Shown: positions 1 to 8,815, numbered from the stretch's first letter. The stretch: 15,448 nucleotides of DNA from Candidatus Gastranaerophilales bacterium (GCA_028277195.1 JANQGS010000111.1:1-15448), one strand, 5' to 3'. Translations and numbers: made by a program. Notes: generated by a model from the letters alone, not told the origin.

Positions 1-1
1 A

Positions 2-1468
2 GATAACGTCAGGGACTTAATCGCCAGGCTAAAATCAGACTACCTCAAGGGCGACAGGACTGAATTCCTCTTCCTCCCGGCCTATGCATCACTCGCAAAG
101 GACGAGCTTGAGGATTTGACAAGCAGGATTGTAAAAGTCATGGAGGAAAAATCCTCTGATGTTAATACAATATTTAAACTTTCGCTATCCTGGACCGTAA
201 ACTTTATAAATAACCTGCCCGGACTCTTTGATTTCAGGCCGTTGGGGTTTTTCAGGGATGTTTTTGCCGATAAGACCGCCCTGGTTATTTCGGCAGGGCC
301 GAGCTTAGGGGAAAATATCGAAAAAATTAAGGGTAACAGGGACAAATTCGTTATAATCGCCGTGGGAAAGGCATTAAAAATACTTGTTGAGAATGATATT
401 ATCCCGGATTTTGCCACATTTGCCGACGCCAGGAACATGAACCACCAGACTAAAGGCGCGGAGCGGGAAATTGAAAACATAAATATTATTATTACCTCAA
501 AAACCGACAGCAGGATGTCCCGGCTAAAAGCAAGGAATAAAATTTTATACTTAACGGAAACCGAGCATTTTACCGGTTTGTTCCAGAAAAGTTCAGGGCT
601 TAACCCGGGAAGTTTCCGCTCTGCAAGCAGTATTTCAATAATAAATTACTTTATAGCTATGGCCCTTGGGTTCAGGACCATAGCGTTTACCGGGCTGGAT
701 TTGGCTTTCCCGGGCAACAAGACTTATGCTTCCGGGGAGGCGCTTGAAATAGATGAAAAAGGCTGCCTAAAGCTGGACGATGTAATATCTTCCGGTAAAA
801 AAATAGAATACGTGAATGATATAAACGGAAACCCCATTCCGACAAGAGACGACTACCTGCTGTTCATCAGGCAGTTTGAGGAAATACTGGAGGAGGAAAC
901 CGGGCTTTGCAGGGTTATAAACACCTCAAAAAGGGGAGCGTATATAAATGGAATGGAGTATGTTGATTTTGACACGTTTACCGGGGGCCTGCAGAGGCAG
1001 GATGCTGATGTTAGCCGTGTAATTGCCGATATATCCGCAAAAACCTCCGCAGCCTGGACGGAATGCATGGAAAAGGTTACAAATGAGGTTTACGGAACAA
1101 TCCCGGAAATAAGGCAAATCAACGAAAAAACGGCGTTAGTTTTAAACGAGGTTAAAAACACCATTGAGTCACTGGAAAAAGATGATGCCATACCGCCCGG
1201 TTATAATGGTATTGACGAGTTAAAGCAAAAATTCAATGATTTAAGAGACCGTATAATCGGCAACTCGCTGCTGCAAAATTGCCTCCAGGGTGAGTTATGG
1301 CTTTATACAAGGGATTACAGGACAGAAAACCTTATGGACAGGGTGATTATCCTGAATAACCTCAGAGTTGAGGAAAAATTATTTAAAAGTGTTTATGTAT
1401 ATTCAGCCACAGTGCTGAGTGCCATGGAAAATTCCATTCAAAGCATACAGGAATTAAACCGAATATAA
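2..1468 (+). CDS. DUF115 / Maf-MptE-like protein, 5' end outside the window
   Basis: The reading frame is open from base 2, so the true start lies upstream; 488 residues are visible. The core is a DUF115 domain. A glycine-rich ISAGPSLGEN motif lies near visible residue 95 and an ATFADARN segment near 138. Around residues 207-245 there is a helix followed by FTGLDLAFPGNKTYASG, the region that reads FVGQDLAY-like in motility-associated Maf glycosyltransferases and MptE-like proteins. The C-terminal third (from about residue 340) is charged and helical. Family members transfer nonulosonic acids to flagellin or carry a pyrophosphokinase-like fold; which activity applies here cannot be told. The next gene starts 4 nt after the stop, so the two are probably co-transcribed. 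The family call is firm and the exact function is not. Confidence 0.8.
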   Translation, partial: DNVRDLIARLKSDYLKGDRTEFLFLPAYASLAKDELEDLTSRIVKVMEEKSSDVNTIFKLSLSWTVNFINNLPGLFDFRPLGFFRDVFADKTALVISAGPSLGENIEKIKGNRDKFVIIAVGKALKILVENDIIPDFATFADARNMNHQTKGAEREIENINIIITSKTDSRMSRLKARNKILYLTETEHFTGLFQKSSGLNPGSFRSASSISIINYFIAMALGFRTIAFTGLDLAFPGNKTYASGEALEIDEKGCLKLDDVISSGKKIEYVNDINGNPIPTRDDYLLFIRQFEEILEEETGLCRVINTSKRGAYINGMEYVDFDTFTGGLQRQDADVSRVIADISAKTSAAWTECMEKVTNEVYGTIPEIRQINEKTALVLNEVKNTIESLEKDDAIPPGYNGIDELKQKFNDLRDRIIGNSLLQNCLQGELWLYTRDYRTENLMDRVIILNNLRVEEKLFKSVYVYSATVLSAMENSIQSIQELNRI

Positions 1469-1472
1469 TAGT

Positions 1473-2879
1473 ATGATTTTTAAAAAATTATTGCTGTTAA
1501 TGACCTTATCCCTTGTGTTTGCGAGTTCATGCCCGGCTTATGAGTACTATGAAGCCGGTAAGAAAGCCTTTAGCGATGCGGAATATGAAAAAGCCGGTCG
1601 CTACCTGAAACAGGCCGTAAAAAACCACCCCCATCACTTGCAGTGTCGCTATTATTACGCCAGGACACTTACCATGCTCAAGGATTTCGATAATGCCCGC
1701 AAGCAGTATGAAAAAATAACAGAAATATCGCCCCTCAGCCATGAAGCCAGACTCGCCATAACCGGCATTGCGGATATTGAAAAATTCAAGCTGGCGGAAA
1801 GGGGTCTTGATATAAATTCGGGGATAAAAACAGGCATTAACCCTAAAATTTACTTTAAATCCGGTGATAATTACATAGAAAACGCCCTGGAAGGGGGAAA
1901 GGTCACAAGGTGGAATTCGGAAAAAATGCCCATAAAATTATATATAGAGCGTCCCATGGGGCTTGCTGGGTATAAGGATTCCTACTATACAGAGGTTAAG
2001 CGGGCAATGGATACCTGGATAAACAGCGCGGGCAATAACCTCATCAGTTGTAAACTTACTGAAAGCCCGGAAGAGGCAAATGTTCGGGTTTACTTTGTCG
2101 GCGAAATCCTCAAGAAAACCGGCAAAGGCTATATTACGGGGCTTGCAACCCCTTATATAAGAGGGCATATACTTGATTATTACGAAGTAAAATTTATCCC
2201 CCACGATAGCCTGTACACCACAGCACTGCACGAACTTGGCCATGCGCTCGGCATAAGGGGGCACAGCAGCAATGAGTCAGATATTATGTACGCCTCGGTT
2301 AATGATGCCAGGGGGCTTTCACAGAGGGATAAAAATACTTTATCGCTTCTTTATACGCTTGACCCTCATATGTCCAATTTTGACCCTGGTGAAAAAGTTG
2401 CGGAAAACTCCGCTAAAAATGAAAAACTGCTCGGCCCAACCGATGAACTGCTCGATAAAAAATTACGGGAAGCAATAGAATACACTGAAAAATACCCGAA
2501 TAATGTATTGAGCTGGGTGCACCTGGGCAAAGCCTATTATGACCAGGAAAAATACGACCTTGCCCGCATAAGCCTTGAAAAAGCCCTGGAAATTGACCCT
2601 TCCTATACAAAAGCCCTTGAAAACCTTGCGCTGGTGCATAAGGAACTGGGCAACACCGCTGAGGCGGGGAATATATTCAAGAAGCTGGTTGGTTTAGAGC
2701 CCGGCAATATAGCTTCTGCAAATAATTACGCGTATTTTTTGATTGAGAATAACCGGCTCAACGAGGCTGAGCTTGTGCTGGAAAACCTTTTCAGGCATAA
2801 CCCCGGGGCAAGGGACGATGAGAACATCAAGAAGTTAGCGGATTACCTGAAATCAGGCAGTTATGACTCATCCTTATAA
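1473..2879 (+). CDS. Secreted TPR-flanked matrixin-like zinc metalloprotease
   Basis: The 468-residue protein starts with a signal peptide (MIFKK, hydrophobic stretch to about residue 19). Cys20 in ASSC is a poor lipobox, so secretion or a lipoprotein are both possible. Residues about 23-100 look like two TPR units. Residues about 145-290 are a metzincin-type domain: HELGH at 253-257 gives zinc ligands His253 and His257 and catalytic Glu254, followed by GIRGH with His264, and Met272 in SDIMY is the expected Met-turn. The third histidine sits one residue later than in the standard HExxHxxGxxH motif. Residues about 331-460 form three or more further TPRs. The start has no Shine-Dalgarno sequence and lies 4 nt after the upstream stop, so translation is probably coupled. 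Substrate unknown; an envelope protein-processing role is an inference. Confidence 0.8.
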   Translation: MIFKKLLLLMTLSLVFASSCPAYEYYEAGKKAFSDAEYEKAGRYLKQAVKNHPHHLQCRYYYARTLTMLKDFDNARKQYEKITEISPLSHEARLAITGIADIEKFKLAERGLDINSGIKTGINPKIYFKSGDNYIENALEGGKVTRWNSEKMPIKLYIERPMGLAGYKDSYYTEVKRAMDTWINSAGNNLISCKLTESPEEANVRVYFVGEILKKTGKGYITGLATPYIRGHILDYYEVKFIPHDSLYTTALHELGHALGIRGHSSNESDIMYASVNDARGLSQRDKNTLSLLYTLDPHMSNFDPGEKVAENSAKNEKLLGPTDELLDKKLREAIEYTEKYPNNVLSWVHLGKAYYDQEKYDLARISLEKALEIDPSYTKALENLALVHKELGNTAEAGNIFKKLVGLEPGNIASANNYAYFLIENNRLNEAELVLENLFRHNPGARDDENIKKLADYLKSGSYDSSL

Positions 2880-2987
2880 ACGCCTTGATAATTTTATTGG
2901 AAACAGTATCATCTAAACCAATCATAAAAAGTCATTCGGAATATGAACAAATACTTTTGACCAAATCGTGAGAATTAAGAATAGTTT

Positions 2988-3437
2988 TCAATCCTTCGTA
3001 AACTGTCGCTTTAATTTTAGCAAGGGTTTTAAAAACAATGAATTGTTCAAGAACTCGTCTTTAAAGTATTTCCACAGCCTTTCAATAGGGTTTAAATCAG
3101 GCGAATATGCAGGCAAAAAAAACAATTCAATGTTTTCAGGAAGAGGAAAGTCCTTGCCTCCTTGACTTTTATGGTATGCAACATTGTCTGCAATAACAAA
3201 ATGCTTTTTATCAGGGTAATACGCTGATAATTCCTTTAAAAATGCTGACACAACAAAGGAATCCATCCAGTCAGTTTTAAGATTTTTAGCTATTTGAGTG
3301 TATGTTTCGCCTTTTAACCTCCACAAAATGGCTTGTAGCCTTTCTTTTACTCGTACATTTTTTTCTTGCTTGATTAATTTCTGTATTTTTTCTTTTCCAC
3401 CCCAGGTTCTCTTTACGTTTAAACCTTTTCTGCTCAT
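2988..3437 (-). pseudogene. IS630-family transposase with large internal deletion
   Basis: The 149-residue open frame keeps both ends of an IS630/DDE_3 transposase. The N-terminal part (about residues 1-55, RLQAILWRLKGETYTQIAKNL) is the start of the helix-turn-helix region. The C-terminal part has IADNVAYHKS (second catalytic Asp), FLPAYSPDLNPIERLW (third acidic residue, Glu) and a short tail. Family members are normally about 330-350 residues. The rest of the HTH and the first catalytic Asp are missing, so the change is an in-frame deletion near residue 55-60 and the protein should not transpose. A GAGAGGG ribosome site precedes ATG at about 3444-3451, so it could still be translated. An imperfect inverted repeat (ATAATTTTA...GAAACA at 2888-2905; complement at 3489-3507) might mark the ends but is low-complexity. 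Confidence 0.75.
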
Positions 3438-3536
3438 TTTAAAATCCCTCTCTTCTGTTTGTTTTATTAGACAGATTTAAAGGATTTTTGTTTCTTTTTA
3501 AAATTATTTATTTAAGTCGGTATAACATAATTCTTG

Positions 3537-3569
3537 TAAAATACAGTTTTTTAAAAAAGCGGTATTTTA
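3537..3569 (-). terminator. Possible AT-rich terminator downstream of lon
   Basis: TAAAATAC (3537-3544) is complementary to GTATTTTA (3562-3569), with an inner T6/A6 run that can extend the stem. It lies 12 nt beyond the lon stop codon and, read on the minus strand, ends in a short U run. The stem is AT-rich and has a mismatched middle, so this is only a weak candidate; it could equally be the edge of the neighbouring insertion element. Confidence 0.3.
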
Positions 3570-3581
3570 TAAGCTCATTCC

Positions 3582-5906
3582 CTACAAAAGCGCGCAATCC
3601 AGCACTTCATTAAAATCTTCCACCAGCTTAAAGTTAATCTGGTTTTTAAGATAGTCCGGAAACTCTATAATATCTTTCTCATTCATTTTAGGGATGATTA
3701 TATCTGTAATGCCGTTTCTGAGTGCTGCAATACACTTTTCCTTGAGCCCCCCGATTGACAATACCCGGCCTCTCAGAGTGATTTCCCCGGTCATTGCCGT
3801 ATCAGACCTCACAGGCCGCTTTGTAAAAGCGCTAATCATAGCCAGGGTAAGGGCAATCCCGGCACTAGGCCCTTCCTTTGGGGTTGCGCCTTCCGGGGCA
3901 TGGATATGGACGTCATATTTGTCCTGGATATCCTCAGACAAACCGAGCCTGTCATAATTGCTTCTTATATAGCTAAAACCTGTCTGTGCCGACTCCTTCA
4001 TTACCTCACCGAGCCTTCCCGTAAGGTTTAGCCTGCCTTTGCCGGGCATGATGCTGGCTTCGATTTCCAGCAGCTCGCCCCCGACCTCTGTCCAGGCCAG
4101 TCCGTGCACAAGGCCGATTTGCGGCTCTTTTTCCGCTGCCGCCCTTACGTATTTGTAAGCTCCCAGGTAATCGGTCAGGTTTTCATGTTCGAGTTTTATT
4201 GTTGTTTCGGGGTTTTTAACGATTTCTACCGCTGCTTTCCTGCACGCCTTTGCAATATGTCTTTCCAGCTCCCGGACCCCGGCTTCCCTTGTGTATTTAT
4301 TGATTATTTCCTTCACGGAATCCTCGTCAAACTCAAGCTGTTCCGGCTTTATCCCGTTTGCTTCGAGCTGGCGGGGAATCAGGTATTTATAAGCAATATT
4401 AAGTTTTTCCTCCTCTGTATACCCGGGGAGGTTAATCACTTCAAGCCTGTCCCTCAGGGGCTTAAACAGCCTGTCAATGCTGTTTGCGGTTGCTATAAAG
4501 AAAACTTCGGATAAATCATATTCCATATCAAGGTAATGGTCGGTAAAATGTGAATTCTGCACGGGGTCGAGCACCTCAAGCATTGCAGCGGTAGGGTCCC
4601 CCATATGGCTCGGGAGCATTTTTTCTATTTCATCAAGCAGTATGACGGGGTTTTTAGTTCCCGCATTCTGGACGGCCCTTATTATCCTTCCGGGCATTGA
4701 GCCTATGTAGGTCCTTCTGTGGCCTCTTATTTCAGACTCATCGTTAATCCCGCCGAGGCTCACCTGGGCAAAATTCCTGTTAAGGCTGCGCGCTATCGAC
4801 CTTGCAAGCGATGTTTTCCCCACACCCGGAGGCCCTACAAAACAAATTATTGTTGCCTGGGGGGATTGGGACAGTTTTTTTACCGCAAGAAACTCCAGGA
4901 TTCTCTCTTTTGGGTCTTCAAGCCCGTAGTGGTCATTGTCGAGGATATTTTTTGCCTCTTCCAGGTCAAACCTGTCATCAGACCTCTTTTCCCAGGGCAG
5001 GTCAAGCACGGTTTCAACATAGGTGCGTATAACAGAGGTTTCAGCAGTATAAAAAGGCATTCTGTTGAGTTTATTCACTTCCTTGATGAGGCTATCCTTT
5101 ACATATTTGGGGATATTAGCCGATTCAATCCTTTGAAGCATTTCCTCTACTTCATCCATGCCCTCTTCACCGCCAAGCTCCTCTTTAATTGCTTTTAATT
5201 TTTCCCTTAAAAGGTATTCTTTCTGGGATTTGCCGAGTTTGTACCTTACCTTTTCCTGTAGCGCCTCTTCTATGCCCAGCAGTTCTATTTCCCTTGAAAG
5301 CAGCTTGCTTACGTATTCAAGCCGTTCATAGGTATTTAAAATTTCAAGTATCTTCTGCTTTTCAGATAAATCAACCGATAAATACGTGGCGATTATATCG
5401 GATAACTTGCCCGCATCCTTTATTTCTTCAAGTGATACAAAGCTCTCAGCGTTTATTTTAGTTGTTTTCCTTATGTATTCCTTGAATTTTTCTACTGTAA
5501 GATTAAGAAGCGCCTTGGTTTCTTCTGTTTCTACCCTCATTTCCTGTAAAACCCTGTAATGGCCTTTTAGAATATCTTCCTCAATCGTAATTTCCCCGGT
5601 TTGAACCCGTTTTAGCCCGTCAACCAGGGCCTTTACGCTGCCGTCCGGAAATTTAAGGAGCTGGACAACTTTTACCAGCATGCCGTATTCATACAGGTCC
5701 TTAATGTCCGGCTCTTCAATTGTGGGGTCTTTTTGCGCGACCAGCACCACATGGTGGCTTTCGGTTAAGACGGCGTTTTCAATGGCGATAAGCGATTTTT
5801 TCCTTGAAATAAAGACAGGCGCCATCATTTGGGGGTATATAACTATATCCCTCATTGGTATGACCGGAATCAAGGTATCTTTGTCTTTTTGTTTCTCCTC
5901 TTCCAT
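3582..5906 (-). CDS. lon: ATP-dependent protease LonA
   Basis: The complete 774-residue protein is the usual length for bacterial LonA. It is a cytosolic hexameric AAA+ serine protease that unfolds and degrades misfolded and regulatory proteins. The N-terminal substrate-binding domain spans about residues 12-205, followed by a coiled region to about 300. The AAA+ module has Walker A GPPGVGKTS at 358-366 and Walker B VILLDEIEKM at 421-430. The C-terminal protease domain has catalytic Ser681 in PKEGPSAG and Lys724 in GGLKEK, a 43-residue spacing equal to E. coli Ser679/Lys722. The ATG at 5906 is the only good start because upstream in-frame codons give no other; no strong Shine-Dalgarno or CIRCE-type heat-shock element is visible. 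It follows aroA on the same strand after 63 nt. Confidence 0.97.
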   Translation of the reverse strand: MEEEKQKDKDTLIPVIPMRDIVIYPQMMAPVFISRKKSLIAIENAVLTESHHVVLVAQKDPTIEEPDIKDLYEYGMLVKVVQLLKFPDGSVKALVDGLKRVQTGEITIEEDILKGHYRVLQEMRVETEETKALLNLTVEKFKEYIRKTTKINAESFVSLEEIKDAGKLSDIIATYLSVDLSEKQKILEILNTYERLEYVSKLLSREIELLGIEEALQEKVRYKLGKSQKEYLLREKLKAIKEELGGEEGMDEVEEMLQRIESANIPKYVKDSLIKEVNKLNRMPFYTAETSVIRTYVETVLDLPWEKRSDDRFDLEEAKNILDNDHYGLEDPKERILEFLAVKKLSQSPQATIICFVGPPGVGKTSLARSIARSLNRNFAQVSLGGINDESEIRGHRRTYIGSMPGRIIRAVQNAGTKNPVILLDEIEKMLPSHMGDPTAAMLEVLDPVQNSHFTDHYLDMEYDLSEVFFIATANSIDRLFKPLRDRLEVINLPGYTEEEKLNIAYKYLIPRQLEANGIKPEQLEFDEDSVKEIINKYTREAGVRELERHIAKACRKAAVEIVKNPETTIKLEHENLTDYLGAYKYVRAAAEKEPQIGLVHGLAWTEVGGELLEIEASIMPGKGRLNLTGRLGEVMKESAQTGFSYIRSNYDRLGLSEDIQDKYDVHIHAPEGATPKEGPSAGIALTLAMISAFTKRPVRSDTAMTGEITLRGRVLSIGGLKEKCIAALRNGITDIIIPKMNEKDIIEFPDYLKNQINFKLVEDFNEVLDCALL

Positions 5907-5969
5907 AAGTTTTTTTATAACACAAATTTTTCCCGGATAAAATAGTGCTTTTGGCTGTATTGTGCGTTA

Positions 5970-7265
5970 TTAATTTGAAATTTCCCCAAAAACCTCTGTA
6001 AAACCCGGGAATGATATGTTTACCCAGTCGAACCCGTTGATTTGCACGGGCTTTAGCGAAACAAGCCCTGCCACATAAGCGCTCATTGCTATTCTATGGT
6101 CATGATAGGTTTCCAGAACGCAGTTTCCCCTTAATTTTGATTTCCCGTTAATTACAAACCCGTCAACCGCTTCTTCTATATCAGCCCCGAGTTTTTTCAG
6201 CTCAGTGCAAATCGCTTTAATCCTGTCTGACTCCTTATGCCTTAACTCCTCAGCCTCCCTTACGATTGTCATGCCCTCTGCTTGTGTTGCGGCTATTGCA
6301 ATAATCGGCAGTTCGTCTATTATATTTGGAATCATTTCCTTTTTTATATCTATAGCCTTTAAATCCGAATGGCTGACCTTTATATCCCCTATTTCCTCAT
6401 TGCATTCGGTTCTTTTATTTAAGATTTCCATTTCGGCGTTCATTTTCCTCAGGACATCTATAATCCCGGTCCTTGTCGGGTTTAGCCCAACGTTCCGGAT
6501 AACTATCTCTGAGCCGGGCACGATGCTTGCTGCGACCATAAAAAACGCCGCGGAGGAAATATCCCCGGGGATTGATATTGGTTCGGGGGATAACCCGGAT
6601 TTTTGGATTATTACCTTGTTATTTTCGGTTTTAATATCTGCCCCCAGGTAGCTTAAGAGCCTTTCAGTGTGGTCTCTTGACTTAAAAGGCTCGCTCAGGG
6701 CTGTTTTGCCTTCAGCGTGCAGGCCCGCCAGCAGTACGCAGGACTTTACCTGCGCGCTGGCAACCGGGGAATTATATATGATTCCCTTCAGATTAGAACC
6801 TTTAATGCCAATCGGGGCTTTTGTGTTATTATCTTCCGCCTGTATATCAGCGCCCATAAGCCTCAAAGGCTTTATTATTCTTGACATGGGCCGTTTTTTA
6901 AGGCTTTCATCGCCCGTAATCGTGCAGGTAATGTTTGAGCCGGCCAGCACCCCGGCCATGAGCCGCATTGTCGTTCCCGAATTCCCTGCGTCAAGGACAT
7001 TATAGGGCTGCTTAAAGCCGTTTTTATTTGAGATAACCAGGATTTTTCCCGAGCGGGAACTTACCTCAACGCCGAGCTGTTCCAGTACGCTCAGGGTGCT
7101 TTTGCAATCAGCGCCAGCAGAAAAATTATTTATTAAAACAGGTTCTTTTACCAGCGCGCCAAAAATGGCCGCCCTGTGGGATACGGACTTATCAGGCGGC
7201 ATTTCTATAACCCCTTTCAGGGGCTGTTCCAGGGGATTGACTGTTTTTTTAGTGTCAGCATTCAT
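5970..7265 (-). CDS. aroA: 3-phosphoshikimate 1-carboxyvinyltransferase (EPSP synthase), class II-like
   Basis: The 431-residue enzyme joins shikimate-3-phosphate and phosphoenolpyruvate in the shikimate pathway to aromatic amino acids. Visible motifs: PDKSVSHR at 24-31 (Lys26, substrate binding), GNSGTTMR at 94-101, SAQVK at 170-174, RDHTE at 197-201, NPTR at 262-265, Asp317 in IIDELP, KESDR near 344-348, and DHRIAM at 389-394. SAQxK, RxHxE and NxTR are the motifs used to define class II (Bacillus/Agrobacterium CP4 type) enzymes, which differ from the E. coli class I type in glyphosate response. The usual GDK of the first motif reads PDK here. It lies upstream of lon on the same strand and may share a transcript with it. 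The start is taken as ATG at 7265, the first in frame before the PDK motif. Confidence 0.95.
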   Translation of the reverse strand: MNADTKKTVNPLEQPLKGVIEMPPDKSVSHRAAIFGALVKEPVLINNFSAGADCKSTLSVLEQLGVEVSSRSGKILVISNKNGFKQPYNVLDAGNSGTTMRLMAGVLAGSNITCTITGDESLKKRPMSRIIKPLRLMGADIQAEDNNTKAPIGIKGSNLKGIIYNSPVASAQVKSCVLLAGLHAEGKTALSEPFKSRDHTERLLSYLGADIKTENNKVIIQKSGLSPEPISIPGDISSAAFFMVAASIVPGSEIVIRNVGLNPTRTGIIDVLRKMNAEMEILNKRTECNEEIGDIKVSHSDLKAIDIKKEMIPNIIDELPIIAIAATQAEGMTIVREAEELRHKESDRIKAICTELKKLGADIEEAVDGFVINGKSKLRGNCVLETYHDHRIAMSAYVAGLVSLKPVQINGFDWVNISFPGFTEVFGEISN

Positions 7266-7301
7266 GCTTATTTATAATCTTATAACAAAAAGGGTTGAAT
7301 G

Positions 7302-7330
7302 TGGACTAAAAAAACTTTTTATTATATATT
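7302..7330 (+). promoter_or_regulatory. Candidate sigma70 promoter for tRNA-Leu
   Basis: TGGACT (7302-7307, four of six bases of TTGACA) and TATATT (7325-7330, five of six of TATAAT) are separated by 17 bp. Transcription would start near 7337, about 30 nt before the tRNA, the usual distance for a short 5' leader. The surrounding sequence is AT-rich, so chance matches are likely and the call is moderate. Confidence 0.4.
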
Positions 7331-7366
7331 AATTTTAAGCATCTGCCCGCTGCAACTATTTAACAG

Positions 7367-7451
7367 GCCCTGGTGGCGGAATGGTAGACGCGTCGGACTT
7401 AAAATCCGGTGAGGCTTAAACCTCGTGCCAGTTCAAGTCTGGCCCAGGGCA
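7367..7451 (+). tRNA. tRNA-Leu (anticodon UAA)
   Basis: All cloverleaf parts fold. The acceptor stem GCCCTGG (7367-7373) pairs with CCAGGGC (7444-7450), with discriminator A7451. The D-stem GCG/CGC has loop GAATGGTAGA. The anticodon stem TCGGA/TCCGG (one G-T pair) has loop CTTAAAA, giving anticodon TAA at 7400-7402. A long variable arm GAGG/CCTC (class II tRNA, as expected for Leu) is present, and the T-stem GCCAG/CTGGC has loop TTCAAGT. It reads UUA and UUG codons. The 3' CCA is not encoded, so it must be added by a nucleotidyltransferase. The gene stands alone, between divergent aroA and a convergent minus-strand gene. Confidence 0.97.
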
Positions 7452-7475
7452 ATTATACAAGGAGCGGTAAGAACA

Positions 7476-7516
7476 GGAAAAATTTTATTACACTGATAGC
7501 TTCGAGCAATTTTTCC
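7476..7516. terminator. Possible bidirectional terminator hairpin
   Basis: GGAAAAATT (7476-7484) and AATTTTTCC (7508-7516) form a 9-bp perfect inverted repeat with a 23-nt loop. It lies between the plus-strand tRNA and the stop codon of the convergent minus-strand gene, where a shared terminator would be expected. T and A runs lie within the arms rather than after a GC-rich stem, so the call is weak. Confidence 0.3.
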
Positions 7517-7526
7517 AGGCCATAAC

Positions 7527-8798
7527 CTATGCCAGGCCTTCGTTTAATACACTGACAGGCACGTTAGCGTGGTGAATGGTTGGTATGAACTTGTCTGCCT
7601 CCAGCCAGGAAGGTGCAAAATAATCCCCATCATCAGTGTCATTATACTTAAACCATAATTTTCCGCTCCGGTCATACTCATAACCCGTCAGCATTATTTC
7701 ATGCCCGTCAGGTGTTATGACATTTCCGTAATCGTCTATATTAGTGAGGAAACCTGTTATTATATTATGGCCTTTATCAAGGGCGTCAGTCAGGTGTTTT
7801 TTTGTTGTTTCCGGGGAAAATGTGTATCGCAGGATTTTAGTTGCCTCATCATCCAATTCCATGTAAACTATGGGGACTTTTTGGCTTTCCCCGTCCACTA
7901 TAGACTCTACAAAAGCGATTTCAAACTGGTTTAAGCCCCTTCCGTCCCCTGTATCCCTTGACCTTTCATCTGTCAGGGAGTCATAAGTGCCCCGGCTGCC
8001 CAGCTCCATAAAAGCAGACTGCATAAGAACGTCAATCATTGACCTTGAATTCGGTACTCTGTAGTCTTCCTGTATCTTTGCCCTTAAATAAGCGTTTTCA
8101 TCAGGCCTGATGGTTACTTCAGCGCTGTCCCAGCCAAGGAACTTAAAGTCAGTTTTCTGCTCAATCATGACTTTCATTGCTTCGAGCCTGTCAGGAAGCA
8201 GGTCGGAATACTTAATTTCTGTTTTCACGCTTCTCTGGGGACTGGTTAGACCCTCTATATACCTTACGAACTCGGCGGGCTTTCTGTCGGCAAGGTCAAA
8301 TTCTATACTGGCGGCCGGGCAGGTATGGCCCTTTGCAAAGTTGACAAAATCGGTGCCGGCAGTGATGCTTTCAGGAATATAACCAAAATTCTGGGTTATT
8401 ATATAGGGGTCAGCCAGTGTTTTTATTGTTTCCTTTACAATATCCTTAGGGTCAAGGAATGTCAGTCTTGGTTCATTTATTATCCTGTAAAGGTTTTCAA
8501 GGGTTGAAGAGCCGTCATAAGCGTCCCTGGCAAAGAGCTTCCCGGTTTTTAGCAGGTTATATAAAACTATTTTTCCCTCAGAGTCAAGGTTGTTTGAGAG
8601 TTTGGAGAGTAAATAAGCGTTTTTCCTTGCGTCAATCTGGTTATATGCGGGGTTTCCATAATCGAGCATATCCCTTCCATAGTCAGGCTTATGATTTGTT
8701 TTAGCCTCAACATAACTGACAGGCACTCCAAAGTTAACGGCATTGCCCTGATGGGATTTCACATGAGGTTCCGGGTTTATGTTTATAAATTCACTCAT
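7527..8798 (-). CDS. Protein of unknown function, possible papain-fold cysteine peptidase
   Basis: I do not recognise a named family. The 423-residue protein has no signal peptide or membrane segment and is acidic. It contains a single cysteine, Cys160, in AKGHTCPAAS, which resembles the Cys-helix of papain-like folds. Far downstream, GHEIMLTGYEYD has His366, followed by LWFKYNDTDDGD with Asn386. A Gly-His strand followed by a YND/Gly strand is the arrangement of the His and Asn/Asp partners in C39/C70-like and related peptidases. A cysteine peptidase or transglutaminase-like role is therefore an inference from motif order only. AGGA sits just before the ATG. The gene is divergent from a TOPRIM gene across 51 bp and converges on tRNA-Leu. 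Its cytoplasmic location, if correct, would argue against a digestive enzyme. Confidence 0.65.
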   Translation of the reverse strand: MSEFININPEPHVKSHQGNAVNFGVPVSYVEAKTNHKPDYGRDMLDYGNPAYNQIDARKNAYLLSKLSNNLDSEGKIVLYNLLKTGKLFARDAYDGSSTLENLYRIINEPRLTFLDPKDIVKETIKTLADPYIITQNFGYIPESITAGTDFVNFAKGHTCPAASIEFDLADRKPAEFVRYIEGLTSPQRSVKTEIKYSDLLPDRLEAMKVMIEQKTDFKFLGWDSAEVTIRPDENAYLRAKIQEDYRVPNSRSMIDVLMQSAFMELGSRGTYDSLTDERSRDTGDGRGLNQFEIAFVESIVDGESQKVPIVYMELDDEATKILRYTFSPETTKKHLTDALDKGHNIITGFLTNIDDYGNVITPDGHEIMLTGYEYDRSGKLWFKYNDTDDGDYFAPSWLEADKFIPTIHHANVPVSVLNEGLA

Positions 8799-8815
8799 AT
8801 TCCTGACTGACTTCC

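Noticed and set aside
2888..3507. Terminal inverted repeats of the IS630 element (ATAATTTTA...GAAACA)
   Set aside because: The match is short, low-complexity and has unequal spacers (3 and 4 nt); no clear TA target duplication, so element ends are not claimed.
4719..5198. 159-codon plus-strand frame opposite lon
   Set aside because: It lies wholly inside lon, is cysteine/arginine-rich in a random way and has no recognisable motif; a shadow frame.
6205..6651. 148-codon plus-strand frame opposite aroA
   Set aside because: Shadow of aroA with no motif or ribosome site.
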